DNA from: Galerina marginata | Lineage: Eukaryota > Basidiomycota > Agaricomycetes > Agaricales > Galerinaceae | Assembly: GCA_023014335.1 (NCBI GenBank) | Contig: JAECYW010000005.1 | Span: 2,852,001-2,916,000 of the forward strand | DNA length: 64,000 nt | Reading direction: 5' to 3' | Shown: one piece after another, positions 1 to 11,411 of the stretch | How the letters are laid out: the number at the start of each line of letters is the position of its first letter | Position numbering within the stretch: the first letter of the stretch is position 1 | Notes under the pieces: model-generated | The model's database searches: none | Told to the model about the DNA's origin: nothing | Seen by the model: only the letters and a program-made list of their open reading frames with translations | Translations under genes and position numbers: made by a program

Positions 1-503
1 ACAATTCGCGCCAGAACAGCAAAAGAAAGATTAATATAAGAAATTGTGCCCAAGTATTTGTACCCGCCCCGGTCTTCGAAGCCTTTCCGATTGATTTTTT
101 CTTGAGGTAAGATCTTCATGTGTGCTTTTTGGAAATGGAGCGCTCTCGTGTAAAAGCCAAGGTATCGTAGATTCATACTCGATCTTTCGACGATATTTGC
201 CCTTTCCCACCTCACTTTTTCATCTTTCAGAAAGGAATGCAATTGCGACAGGTAATGCCCTGCCTCATGGTGAGAGGTACCGCAGAATTTACGATACTCA
301 TCATCACAGGAACCGCGAAAGATGAACTGAAACTCACCGCCTTTTTAGTTGGCCAACGCAAGGCCAACGGTCGGTTTCCAGGAAATAGCAACGTGGAAAA
401 AAGTGGGTTAATATGACCACTAAAGTGCTTGAACCCTCGACAAATTCGACTGCAATCGTTATGGCTTCTCAAGATGGTGTGACCTATTATGCATAATCAA
501 TAG
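1..503. other. Non-coding or unassigned, left edge
   Basis: I see no convincing gene. Short open frames occur on both strands but none continues across plausible splice sites or resembles a known family. It probably contains the 3' flank of the minus-strand gene that ends at 504. Confidence 0.4.
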
Positions 504-1101
504 TTAATAAATTAAGGCTTCGTCCTCCTCGCGATTTCTGTTACCATAAACGGGAAGGGGTTGTTCAACTATTGAAAAGTTGAATGATGCGAATAGACAA
601 GACAGAACAATCGGCGGCATGATTTGTACGACAAACTCGAGAGGCTCAAATGCGAGACGGTGCGTGATGCCTGGCCATTGCCTCACGTCGACTGGAACGA
701 GCTCCAATTTCCAAACAGTCTTGACATACATATGTGTGATTGATGTAATGACGATCGAGGGGAACACGAAGATTAACGCTACAGAAGATGATAGGCTAAG
801 TGCAAAAGACGGTACGGTGGAAGTTGGATGAGGTTGGATGATATCACGAAGAGATCATGTGCCGTCATCACGAGGTGATCACGGGCGACCAGAATGCGTC
901 GACCACCAAAAGTCGGATCCAACCTGATCCAACTTACCCTAAAACCCAAGACCTAAAGGTCGTGGGAATAAAAAGTTCTCCTCCCGTTTTGGCGACTACT
1001 TTGCCTTTGAAGTTTGCAAGAACCATTAGAGTTCTTTTGACGGTTTTGACCACTGGCATTCGAAAGCAACCGACTGAACTTGCTCCATTGGTACCCGTAT
1101 A
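504..1101 (-). CDS. 3' exons of a probable membrane protein, unknown family
   Basis: Two minus-strand exons join in frame. The last exon is 795-504. A GTAAGT donor and TTAG acceptor bound an intron at 796-937, and both sides agree on phase 2. The preceding exon runs from 938 up to an unresolved acceptor before the in-frame stop at 1102-1104. The upstream exon encodes a short stretch rich in V, K and T. The last exon has two hydrophobic segments (around ALIFVFPSIVITS and VVQIMPPIVLSC) and a charged tail ending NREEDEALIY. The pattern suits the C-terminus of a fungal multi-pass membrane protein. I do not recognise the family. Further open minus-strand stretches near 1240-1450 may be earlier exons, but two frames compete there and I could not choose. 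The start codon is not identified. Confidence 0.4.
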
Positions 1102-2410
1102 TCATACCCCTTCTACTCCACGTCAACAGATAAGGCCATTTCTGGGGCCTTGCAGGGCATTGCCTGCTTCTCATCGCCAACTTGAAGGAGCGGCACTGCC
1201 AACTGGTCTCTGGAGTGGATAATGAGGTATCGCGGGTGGTCACCAGTCTTTTTTGCATGCGGTCCATATTAGGGAAGATGAAAGTATTTCAAGGACGCAT
1301 AAGCGAGGGGTGTCCTGTAGATTGATAGATTCGTCGACATTGAAAGGCTTAGAATTTCGGGGTCTGCTTTCGAGAAGCGAAAGCAAAAGGCTGACTGTCT
1401 CCTGTCTGAATACAATTCTTCGAGTGAGTCGAGAGATAAGTCGATAATACGCCGTTCAGGTTCGAAATCGAGGACTCAGGAATATCTGTTGGCACGTCAT
1501 TCAAGTGTTCAAGATAGCGGTAAGTGATGATGAATGAGCATACGAAGAGTCGACGAGCGAAGGTATGTTGGGAAACCGCTTCTGTGCTCGGTAGCTGCTC
1601 GAATGTATAGTTTCGATTTCGATAAAGGAAACTTCGAGCCCATGGTGAATATCTCCCAGATGCGGAGGAAGCTGGGAGTTCCAAGCCACGATTGAGGACC
1701 AAGCTTATGCCTTGGATGGAATCCGCGAGAAATGGTCTAAGTTGTAAAATCTAGAGCAGCTCCTCGATCTCCGCCGGCCGCGTACGTCGTAAGGGCATCA
1801 GTAACTCTGGGCCCAAAGATTTTTTGCACCGCGATAGGCGCATTTGCGAGCGAGAAAGAAGGGACCAGCAGAAAAGTGCACATGAGTGACCACGAATCCA
1901 ATACCGAAGGTCGGGTTCGTCGAAATCGCCTCAATGATTCTGTTGATAAGGTTTCAAGATAAGTAGGTTGTAGACGGGAGCTGAAGACATGGCAATAGGG
2001 GCGATTTCATATGCATATTGCAGAGCGTGGAAATATGAAGGCAGGTCCAACATAAAAGTTCAAGACCGTTTTACGCCTCTATCCGAAATTCCGAATCACA
2101 GGCCAGCTAAGGATAAGCTGGAACCATCACGAATCCGAAGGTTCGCGCTCCCTGATCGCTGCCGTAGGCCAGCTGGTGGTCATGTCCGAACCTGTGGAAG
2201 GAAGGATCAGGTGAATCTGCTGGAACGTCATCAATGGTCAAACACGTCTTGACACTTTCTTCGAACCACGATGCCCTTCAAACATAGACAATCTCCCAGT
2301 AGTTCAAGCCCTCCTCTTTCTTAGGTGCACTGCTGGCTGCCTCTTCGTGATTTGGGGTGCTTTTCTTTGTGATGTTTACCTTCCTTGACGAGTAAGTTAA
2401 ACTTAGGCCA
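1102..2410. other. Unresolved region, possible upstream exons
   Basis: No confident gene. Minus-strand frames between about 1230 and 1500 stay open and look protein-like in two competing frames, so part of this may be the body of the gene whose 3' exons lie at 504-1101. Nothing recognisable was found between 1950 and 2410. Confidence 0.3.
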
Positions 2411-2515
2411 TATGTTCAGTGATTTTCCTCACCGATGTGTTTAGATTGTCAAAAACGTGTCGATGGTCCTGGAGGATGAAAGTTGGATGAAAGTTGAGAG
2501 TTACGGTCCAGCTTC

Positions 2516-2542
2516 GACCTGGGAGGGTGCCGCATAATAAAG
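2516..2542 (+). promoter_or_regulatory. 27-bp conserved upstream block, F-box gene 1
   Basis: A 27-bp stretch starting GACCTGGGAGGG and ending GCATAATAAAG is identical at 7062-7088 ahead of the paralogous gene, while the flanks have diverged. It ends 86 bp before the start codon here. Position and conservation suggest core promoter or 5' leader; the function is inferred. Confidence 0.4.
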
Positions 2543-2628
2543 AATAATAAAGGGCAATGTCGTTTTGCGGGAGGCGGCGTGTCTGCGTCCATCGTTCTTC
2601 TTAACTTTCACCACCCACGGACGCAACT

Positions 2629-4320
2629 ATGGTTCAAGCACAGGAAATGCGTAAAGGCGGTCCACCGCCTTTGCTGTCTTCCATCTCTGAAGATCTTCTT
2701 ACCCGTATCCTCTGTTGTTCAGCCCCAGAAGACATAATTCAACTCAGGAAGGTACGTTATAATCTATCTGATCAGTCTTCAGCCATTTTAACTGTTTCAA
2801 AGACATGTAGATCTTTGCATGTTGCCAGCACCCGTCGTTTCGTTTGGCTCCACGCTCTGCGCAGTGTGATGAATGAACACCAGATCTTCCTCCCAACATA
2901 TGACTTGGACTCGATGTCCATCACCCAGCTCGAAGCCGCAGCCATACGCCCCGCAAAGCTCGTGAAAAAGGCCAGAGCTTTGAATAACTTGGAAGTGGCT
3001 CTACAACCACGCTCACATCGCGTATTGGTCAACTGGCAAGACGAGGACGAGGAGGCCTACTACACGCAGGCGGACGATCCGCGTGATTTCGCTGAGATAA
3101 CGCACATTCCAGGAGGCCGTTTCCTCATCACGACGTCCGACAACTACAGTCGGATGTATGTTAAACTCTGGGACCTTGGGCAGCCGGGCGATGGCCAGTC
3201 ACGTATCAGTCTTCTTGCAACAATGAAAACGTCAGCCGATGTTTTCATTCATGTAACGGCTCCGACCCCTGACGGTACTGGCATCCGAATCTTTGCGGCG
3301 GTTAATGCTCATAAGTCTGTCTCTTCCGTTGTATTATCTATGCGAACTAATCCATGGTCACAGTACGTTCGGAGTCAAAGTCTACGAGATCTTTCCTCTA
3401 CGATCGTCCCCGACTTTCAAAGAGATAGCTTTCATCAATACAAACGGTTTCATATCTGCTATTGGCGTGTCTGGGAATCGTGTGATCTGCACAACGGGTC
3501 GCATGACAAACACCCCCGCTAACGGCATTGTTTTGGTCTGGGATTATGTCCATAATATTGCAACTACTTTCCAACCGTCTTTATCATTCCCCCGCGAAGT
3601 GCGTCACAGTGCCTCCCTTTTTGTTGCTGTTGTCAATCTTGTTTACTTTTAACCAACATGTAGGTATACCTTTGGGGTGACTATGCTGTTCTCTATCACA
3701 TCAACACTCTGACGATGTGGAAAATACCCGCCCTTCGATCCGGCACCCCAAACTTCGACGAGGCTATGCCAGTGTCTTCACCCGTGTGGCAAGATGCAAT
3801 TCCTTTCTCTACCTCTGTAGGAGATTACCAAGCGATGCCTTATCATGAAATGGGCTGGATCCCAGCTACCGCGCACTGTCGATATATCGTCATCTGCGGT
3901 ACACTCACCGACCCCTCAGCCGTTGAGTTTCTCCTCTACAAACTAGAAGGAACCCCAACATCTTCCAACCTCGACCTCGACTCTCCTTCCGGTTCTCCCA
4001 GCGCCGTCCCTACGCTCCTCACACGCGCGAGATTCGACCACGACGTCATCCACGCGGTACAAAGTTTTGTGCGCTGCCCACCCCAGATATGCGACCACCA
4101 CGTCGTCATGACGTGCTTCCTCGAAGAGAGGATGCTTGTGCTTGCGTTCCCCATACCGGACGAAGAGGAGGCCAGCTCGCTGTCTACTGTGATGTGCAAG
4201 TTCCGGATTGGCGATATGGCCCCGGAATTGGTGGAATTTTCTGCGGCTACTGGGAGGGCGTTGTTGTTTACCTCGGATACGGGAGAACTGCGGGTGGTGG
4301 ACTATATAGACCCGCGCTAA
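2629..4320 (+). CDS. F-box protein (tandem copy 1)
   Basis: Four exons: 2629-2751, 2803-3314, 3364-3598 and 3664-4320, with introns of 51, 49 and 65 bp, giving about 508 residues. Exon 1 carries an F-box-like motif (ISEDLLTRILCCSAPEDI then a TCRSL motif across the first intron). F-box proteins usually act as substrate adaptors of SCF ubiquitin ligases; the target cannot be read from sequence. The rest looks beta-rich, with a GGRFLIT motif and a VKLWDLG motif like a WD-type blade, and ends in an ATGRALLFTSDTG motif shared by all paralogues. Intron 1 is in frame and lacks stops, so the unspliced frame looks continuous; the paralogue at 7183 fixes the splice sites. It is closely related to the gene at 7183-8899 and more distantly to those at 38837 and 41409. 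Confidence 0.85.
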
Positions 4321-4360
4321 TGATCGTGTAACGCTATCCACCCTTTACCTCGAACCGTGT

Positions 4361-5125
4361 GTTACTCCTTCTCAAACGCGCTCTCCCTTTCCCGTGTCTC
4401 TGACAGTGATAAGATGAGGTTGGCGTCACGCGACCGTGACTGGACGCGACCGTCACGACCACTGGCATCGCCTAATTCTCTAACGACCCATCGAGCACAA
4501 CGTTTTTCGACCTTCCCTTTGGTTCCAACCACTTATCTGGTATTCTGCAGAATGCTCGGGCTGCCGTGTATGTCCTGATGGAACTCTTCAACCTCTGAAT
4601 CTGCGTTGGGCTGGGCCAGGAACATATTCTCGGTTTTTTCGGTGCAGCGTGAACGTCGGTATCCTAGAGTGTAATGCCGAAGGCGTACTACATACTTGTT
4701 GGAAATTTTCTATTTTTCTCTCTCCGTTACGAAAGTGGAACTAGCGAGCTAACCGCAGGTCTCTGTGGAGGATACTTACGTACTTGCTTACGTAGGTAAG
4801 GAACCGTGTCTGCTAACTACTCATTTTTTTGGCTTGATTTCTTGTTTATAGGAGGGCTTTGGTTTGGATACCCACGACTACATCTTACTATTCAACCCGT
4901 GGACAGTTCTTCTAAGATCCAGCTTAGTCGCATCGCCATTTATCGCAGCTCGGAAATTTGGACGAACCATTCAAATTTCCTTACGCCTCCGACACTTCTT
5001 CTGTCCTTCCCCGCCGCTGTTTTTACATGGAATCGAAACCTGTCAATGAACTGGAGCTCTTGTAGGGACTTTTTTTCCCTCCACCATTTTCCTGGTACTC
5101 GAAATGAACGACTCGAACGCGGTGA
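4361..5125. repeat. Duplicated 3' flank, copy A
   Basis: The non-coding 3' flank of F-box gene 1 is related to 6485-7000 and 8915-9490. Shared landmarks are a CTCCTTCTCAAACGCGC start, a GTGACTGGACGCGA motif, a CAGAATGCTCGG motif and a GATTTCTTGTTTATAG stretch. It marks the tandem duplication unit. I see no coding capacity. Confidence 0.65.
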
Positions 5126-5392
5126 TCAGCGAGAGCTTATTAAATGATCGGACATGTCGCAGAATTTAACAGGCAGACGATTAGAAGGTATGCTGAAATT
5201 AGAACGGCCGGGAGAACTGGCGCACGGTGTGCAAATTTAGTGCGGAGAACGTCGTTCCTTCGGCGTTCAATTGATTCCGACCTGAAATCTTCAAGTCGTG
5301 GTGCCGGTCGTGAATGCTGTCTGTCACTGGCAATAACAATTTACATGGCAGTTCTGGATCGCCGTTAGAGAGCGTCTCACCTTCACATTTTC

Positions 5393-5400
5393 TATAAAAT
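5393..5400 (+). promoter_or_regulatory. TATA box of the secreted-protein gene
   Basis: TATAAAAT lies 70-77 bp upstream of the start codon at 5470, a normal distance for a fungal core promoter. Confidence 0.45.
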
Positions 5401-5469
5401 CCAGTGGCGAACGAGGAATCCTGCAGGGACCCACCCGCAATCACACTTCATAATCAAACAGCTTCCACC

Positions 5470-6255
5470 ATGAAACTTTCAGGTTGTTTTGTCGCGTCGC
5501 TGCTCAGCGTCCTTCCAACGGCACACGCTTTGGTTGGCTCCAGCTGGTCTGTCACCAATGTGCCCTCCGCAGGGCTCACAGACATCACCTTCCCCATCAC
5601 AATCGTCGAAGCCGATCATATCTCCGGCTACTACTTCGCGCAGCAATTCAACTTCGTTGGGCTCACCGACGTCGGATACACCGGAATTCAGCCGCGTCCC
5701 GATAGCGGCGGGAAGGCAGTCCTCCATGGCGTCTTTTCAAGCTTCGTTGCCGGCACCACCACGTCCGACGCAAACTGCAGCCCTGGCGCCGACGGCGGCC
5801 CCGGGGTGTCGTGCAGCTTCGAGTGGAACGGTGTATACGGCCGCCAATACAATTTCGAGGTCAAGACGACCGGGAACAGGCTCTGGGTCGGCACCGCGGT
5901 CGACACTGTCACAGGGCAGCGTATTCAGATCGGGAGCTACACCCTCCCGGCGGGCTCGCAGGGGATCCGAAACATCCAAGCGGGTTTCGTTGAGTGGTAC
6001 CCCTGGAACAGCGGCTTGCCGCCGAACCACTGCGCGCGCCTCCCGTACCAGAAGACCATCTTTGGGGACCCGAGCACTACGAACGCAGGATCTGTCGGGA
6101 CGCAAAGCCTGTCATATGAATACGGTGATTGTATTGGGCAGGTTGATTTCCATACCGAGAGAGTTACTGGCGGTGTGGAGAACAACTGTGGATTTAGTGG
6201 TCAGAGTGGGGTGGCGAGTACGTATGGGTTCGTGGAGCAGCTTCCGATAAACTAA
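5470..6255 (+). CDS. Secreted DUF3472-like protein, intronless
   Basis: A single exon of 261 residues. The start at 5470 (after the context CTTCCACC) gives a clean signal peptide, MKLSGCFVASLLSVLPTAHA, with likely cleavage after AHA. The in-frame upstream sequence lacks this property. The mature protein has motifs GYYFAQQFNF and VGYTGIQPRP followed by a predicted beta-rich body with FVEWYPWNSG, which resembles the DUF3472 family of secreted proteins found in fungi and bacteria. The function of that family is unknown to me. Cysteines at CSPG, VSCSF, HCARL, GDCIG and NNCGF could form disulfides. It is the only clearly intronless host gene here, and it sits between copies of the F-box duplication unit, so it may have arrived separately. 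Confidence 0.7.
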   Translation: MKLSGCFVASLLSVLPTAHALVGSSWSVTNVPSAGLTDITFPITIVEADHISGYYFAQQFNFVGLTDVGYTGIQPRPDSGGKAVLHGVFSSFVAGTTTSDANCSPGADGGPGVSCSFEWNGVYGRQYNFEVKTTGNRLWVGTAVDTVTGQRIQIGSYTLPAGSQGIRNIQAGFVEWYPWNSGLPPNHCARLPYQKTIFGDPSTTNAGSVGTQSLSYEYGDCIGQVDFHTERVTGGVENNCGFSGQSGVASTYGFVEQLPIN

Positions 6256-6484
6256 GTAGCCTAGTCGCTTAAGAGTACTGTAACTGTGTTCCATCCAAAT
6301 TTAACAAGGAATGACTTATACAAGAGTGGGAATCATGATACACCCGCAAATTCCCCCGCCTTGTATCTTCAAACTGGGGTGAGCAGCAGTTGTAGCATGA
6401 CAATTAATTTCCAGTTAATTGGTGAGCAGCGATGTTCGCATTTTTGTCCCTTCCCCACACAGGCTTTTAAGCAGAGTTCAAGCC

Positions 6485-7000
6485 AATGAGATTTTGCCGT
6501 GACTCTGAGGAACATCAGGTTAAGTCACGCGACTGTGACTGAACGCGATCTCGACGCATTCGGTACTGTTCGAATCTCAGGCTCCGTCTCTTACTCTCCA
6601 ACACAACGTTTTACGACTTTCCTTTTGGTTTCAACTTCTTGCCCTGTGTTCTTTAGAATGCTCGGATTTCCGTTTGTGTCCTGATGGCCCTCATCAGCCT
6701 CCGAATCTGGATTTGGTTCAGTAATTATACTTTTTTGGTTGTCTTGAATGTGTACTTTGGCATCCTTAGAAGCTCAGATCTGAGTATATGAAGTCAAAGG
6801 AATGCTCCTTGGTCAAGCTTTGATTTTTTTTTTGCGTATCACTCACGAGATTACAATAAAACACTGTGGAAGACTCGGATCGCAGGTGAGCAACCGATTT
6901 CTTTTGCCAACTGCTCATTTTTTTTTGTATTGATTTCTAATCTGTAGGCTGGTTCTGGCTTGGATACCGATGACTCCATCTCATTATTCAAACCTGTGGA
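6485..7000. repeat. Duplicated 3' flank, copy B (orphan)
   Basis: It is related to 4361-5125 and 8915-9490 (shared GTGACTGAACGCGA-type motif, AGAATGCTCGGATT and a GGATACCGATGACT stretch) but has no F-box gene in front of it. The secreted-protein gene stands where the F-box gene would be. It is best explained as the remnant of a third duplication unit. Confidence 0.55.
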
Positions 7001-7061
7001 CAGTTCATTAACTTGGTCGACATGTTTACCACAGTTCAGTGACTTTGCTCACCAATATCGG

Positions 7062-7088
7062 GACCTGGGAGGGTGCCGCATAATAAAG
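7062..7088 (+). promoter_or_regulatory. 27-bp conserved upstream block, F-box gene 2
   Basis: Identical over 27 bp to 2516-2542 and located 94 bp upstream of the start codon at 7183. Confidence 0.4.
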
Positions 7089-7182
7089 GACAATAAACTT
7101 TATTTTTTCGGCGGCCTCACGACCATCGTCTATCATCTCGACCATCGTTCCTTTCAACACTTCAACACCCATTCGCGCAACC

Positions 7183-8899
7183 ATGGGTGGCGCACAGGAA
7201 ACACATACAGCCAATTCACCGCCTTCGCTGACCTCCATTGCAGAAGATCTTCTTACCTGTATCCTCTGTTGTTCGGCGCCAGAAGACATAATTCAGCTCA
7301 GGAAGGTATGTTATAATCTGTTTGATCAGTCTTCAGTCATTTTAGATGGTTGATAGACATGTAGATCTTTGCATGCTGCCAGCACCCGTCGTTTCGTTTG
7401 GCTTCACGTTCTCCGCAGTGTGATGGACGAACACCGAATCTTCCTCCCAACATATGACTTGGATTCGATGTCCATCGCCCAACTCGAAGCCGCAGCCATA
7501 CGCCCCGCAAAGCTCGTGAAAAGGGTCAAAGCTTTGAATAACTCGGAAGTCGCTCTCCAACCCCGCTCACATCGTGTATTGGTCAACTGGAAAGACGAGG
7601 ACGAGGAGGCCTACTACTGGCAAGCGACCCAGCCGTGTGATTTCGCTGAGATAACGCACATTCCAGGTGGCCGTTTCCTCATCACGACGTCCGACAACTA
7701 CAGTCAGACGTATGTTAAACTCTGGGACCTTGGGCAGCCCGGTGATGGCCAGGCACATATCCGTCTTCTTGCGACAATGAAAACGCCAGCCGACGTTTTC
7801 ATTCATATGACGGCTCCGACCCCCGACGGTACTGGCATCCGAATTTTTATCGGGGTGGCGGCTTATAAGTATGTCTCTTTCGTTACATTATATACTATGT
7901 GAACTAATCTGTGGTTACAGTACGTCCAAAAAATTCGGACTGAAAGTCTACGAGATCTTTCCTCTACGATCGTCCCCGACTTTCCAAGAGATTGCCTTTA
8001 TCGATACAAGCTCTTTCACACCTGCTCTTGCTGTGTTCGGGAATCGTGTGATCTGCACAACGGGTGGCCAGACACAAGCCCCGGCTAATGGCATTATTTT
8101 GGTCTGGGATTATGTACACAATATTGCGGCTACTTTTCGACCATCTTTATCACTACCTAAAGAAGTGCGTCACTGTGCCTCTTACTGCTATTGCCGTTGT
8201 CCATTTTGTTTACTTCTAAATAACACATAGGTATTCCTTTGGGGTGACTATGCAGTCCTTTATTATAAAGACGCTCTGACGATGTGGAAAATACCCGCCC
8301 TTCGATCCGGCACCCCAAGCTTCGACGAGACTATGCCAGTTTCTCTACCCGTGTGGCAGAATGCAATCCCGTTCTCTACCCCTGTAGGAAATTACCAAGC
8401 TATGCCTTACCACCAACAGGGCTGGATCCCTGTTACCACGCACTGTCAATATATCATTATCTGCGGCACGGTCAACGACTTCTCAGCTGTCGAGTTTATT
8501 CTCTACAAACTAGAAGGAGCCCCCTATCCCGATCCTATCCTCGACTCCTCTTCCGGTTCTCCCAGCGCCATCCCTACCCTCCTCACACGCGTCAGGTTTG
8601 ACCACGAAGCCATCTACGCGGCGAACAATTTCGTGCGCTGCCCACCCCAGATATGCGACCACCACCTTGTCATGACGTACCTCCTCGAGGAGAGGATGTT
8701 TGTGCTCGCGTTTCCCTTACCAGACAAAGAGGAGGTGGTCTGGGACTCGACATCTACTATGATGTGCAAGTTCCGGATCGGCAATATGAACCCCGAGTCG
8801 GTGTTGTTTTCAATGTTTTCTGTGGCTACTGGGAGGGCGTTTTTGTTTGCCTCGGATACGGGAGATGTGCGAATCCTGGATTATTTACACCCGCTATAA
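7183..8899 (+). CDS. F-box protein (tandem copy 2)
   Basis: Four exons: 7183-7305, 7357-7868, 7921-8164 and 8231-8899, giving about 515 residues. Exons 1 and 2 have exactly the same lengths as in the gene at 2629, and all three introns sit at the same positions and phases. The F-box-like segment is IAEDLLTCILCCSAPEDI, followed by a TCRSLHAAS motif after intron 1. In this copy intron 1 contains an in-frame TAG and a TGA, which confirms that it is spliced. The C-terminal ATGRAFLFASDTG motif is kept. No disabling change was seen. Confidence 0.85.
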
Positions 8900-8914
8900 T
8901 CATTGTACTTCAAC

Positions 8915-9490
8915 CGACTCTTTACCTTAACCCGTGTTTTACTCCTTCTCAAACGCGCCGTGACTTGTACGAACATCAAGTTGAGTCACACAACTGTGAC
9001 TGGACGCGATCGTCATGACGTCTTCCAACCAACTTCCAAGTTCCAACCCAACCTTTGCAGCACGACTTTCAACTTCTTCTTGCCTGGCATTCTGCAGAAC
9101 GCTCGGGCGGCTGTGCGTGTTCTTAGGTCACTCTTCAGCCACCAAAGCAGCCTTTGGCTTAACTCAGGAGTTAACTGTAAAACACTGTGGTGGGTAAGCA
9201 GATAAGCAACTGTTTTTGTTTGCTCGCACACTTCCCCGCATTGATTTCTTATGTGTAGGAAAGATTTGGTTGGGACACCATCCAGCTTACTGTCATTGCC
9301 GTTTCGAACAGAATTTTGCACGGGCCATTCAGACATCCTTTTATCCTTGCGCCTCCGATGCATTCCTTCTCCGCCGCTTTTATGCGGGGAATTCAAACAT
9401 GTCGATGAACTCGAGCTCTTTTAGGGTCATCTGTTTGCTTCACCACTCGCCTGGTACTTATACTGAACACCCCGAAGTCGGTGATCCCGG
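8915..9490. repeat. Duplicated 3' flank, copy C
   Basis: The 3' flank of F-box gene 2 is related to copies A and B. It shares the GTGACTGGACGCGATCG motif, the GATTTCTTATGTGTAG stretch and the CTCGAGCTCTTTTAGGG stretch with copy A. It extends to just before the membrane-HEAT gene, whose first exon or exons may begin here. Confidence 0.6.
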
Positions 9491-9739
9491 AAGTTCTCCT
9501 TATTCGGCGGCTGGTCTACGAGAAGGCGTTCTTGGTTTGTTCTCTCACTGGCCTATATATCATCACTTGCTACGGCTTATGATCCTCGAAGCCTGGGTAA
9601 CTGTTTTTCTTTTGGGCAAGATACAGTGGGCAGGTTACGAAAGTCCCAAGATAGATAATCTATGCTATGTTTAGCATTCATGTGATGAGAACTTATTTTT
9701 GACAGGCAGCGCGTTCGCAGACGATGCGATAATCAGTGG

Positions 9740-11411
9740 ATGTGGATTGGGCTCAACATGGCTCTGAACACTTTGGTTACAGGGATCCAGGACATCGCTG
9801 CTGTTCTTCCCCTCTTGGGTACAGAACAGTGTGAGCAGCACGTCGGGTCTGCATTGACAGGTGGTTACCTGTATGCTGCCACTAGCTCGATCTCAATCTT
9901 TGGCTCCCTCGGTGCTGCAAAGGCGGGGATGTTTGTACTCATCTCCAGTTTCACATTTAGATGGATTTCCGGCGCCAGAGCACTTCGCAATGCAAAATTT
10001 ATCCCTGGTGGTACCGTTGCGCCATTGATCACGATTCCTCTGGGTACATCACAATATCTGGCGGAAACCAAGCTTATCTCCATGCTCGAAAGCAAACACA
10101 TCAACAATCCGGATAACTTAAACGTTGAATGGAATGTTTTGAAATGGAACGTATCCCTTCTTTGTGCGCCTATTCTTTCTTCTTTGGGAATGGCTCCATA
10201 CATCTTCTTCATTTTGAAGCTGCCCCCCCACGAGAGTTTCACTCATACTTGGTTTTTCCCATTCATTCGAGTGATAGGCACCCTCCTATGTACTGTTTTG
10301 GTGCAATGGATTCTTCAACTCCGGATTCAAGCAATTTTGAAAAAGCGGATCATATTTATGTCGCTTCATCAGTTTATCAAAACGAAGGATTGGCACGCTA
10401 GGTTGGATGCACTGATTCAGTCGTCAGACGAAGACACCGCGGAAGAATGGCTTTGGAATCTTGAAAGATATCTGTATCGAGGTCTATTCCGCTTTATTTC
10501 TGCCTTTATTTGACTTTTAACGGTTGGTGTAACCAGCATCGGACGAGGAAAAGGGTGGAGAGAGTGACGACGGAATTTCCGTCGCCGAGTCCCTTCGCAG
10601 CTTATATCAGCGTGAAGTCCTGCGGCACTTTGGTCCCAGGAAGCAGCTTAGCAACTCTCTTCCTCCACAAGACTACACTTCGTTCCTTCTCAGCATTTGC
10701 CAATTCGGCCTATTTTGCGGCATCGGATTTTCCATTGCGGGGTACATTGGCTGCTTCCGCGTCGTAGCGGACGGACAGTCGGCACATGGTCCTGGTCCCA
10801 TCATATGGTTTGTCAGCGAAGGGCTCTTGTCCCTAGCAAGAATAGCTGTGTGGGCATGGAATCCTCAATGGGACGAAGGGACTGGCCTTACCCTAACTTT
10901 GAAACTGGAACGAAATCTCCCTGTGACGACTACGTCAATGTCTTCCGATGATTTGGAAGAGGGTCAACCATTCCCCCTCGTAAGTGAAGGTGAATATCTG
11001 CGTGTCCTTGCCTCCGCTGTTGGTCCGTTCGAGAGGTTTCATTGGGACAATATTCACCTCTATTACACAATTGTGGACCGTGAAAGTCTTTATCTCACAG
11101 TCTATGACGCCAATGTCCGAACAGCACTGTTGTTCGTTCCCCGCAATGACGGAAAGCCCCAGTTCTATAGCGCAGAGGTAACTTTAAACTCTGAGATTGG
11201 TATATTGGAATGCCAAACAGGCGAGCGTTTGCAAGACAACACTCATCCCACTACGCGTGATACCGCGTTCGTCGATGGTTTGACTCGGCATCATAAAACC
11301 ATCAAGGACAGCCTACACAAAGGTGGACTGACAGCGCCTATCTACTGTAACTGGGAACTAGAAGAAAAAGAAGACAAAAGGAGTAGAAACGACGATGACC
11401 AGTCTCCATCA
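9740..11411 (+). pseudogene. 5' part of membrane-HEAT protein gene cut by transposon
   Basis: Exon 9740-10481, a 55-bp intron at 10482-10536, then exon 10537-11411, which stops at the transposon. It encodes about 540 residues with several hydrophobic segments, for example YLYAATSSISIFGSLG, VSLLCAPILSSLGMAPYIFF, VIGTLLCTVLVQWIL, LLSICQFGLFCGIGFSIAG and IIWFVSEGLLSL. The start MWIGLNMALN is only the first visible methionine. A splice acceptor (TTTTGACAG, about 9706) and an open frame upstream suggest that the true N-terminus lies in earlier exons I could not place. The WIGLNxALN..VTGIQDI block recalls a large agaricomycete membrane family of unknown function. The reading frame continues exactly at 32539 once the insertion is removed. 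Confidence 0.75.
11409..11411. repeat. Target site duplication TCA, left
   Basis: TCA directly precedes the CACTG end and is repeated at 32536-32538. A 3-bp duplication is the rule for CACTA (EnSpm) transposition. Confidence 0.85.

Noticed and set aside
1349..1702. 117-codon minus-strand frame
   Set aside because: Two overlapping frames compete here and neither could be joined convincingly to the exons at 504-1101.
5489..6250. 253-codon frame overlapping the secreted-protein gene
   Set aside because: It is a shadow frame, rich in R, S and P, without a signal peptide or family motifs.
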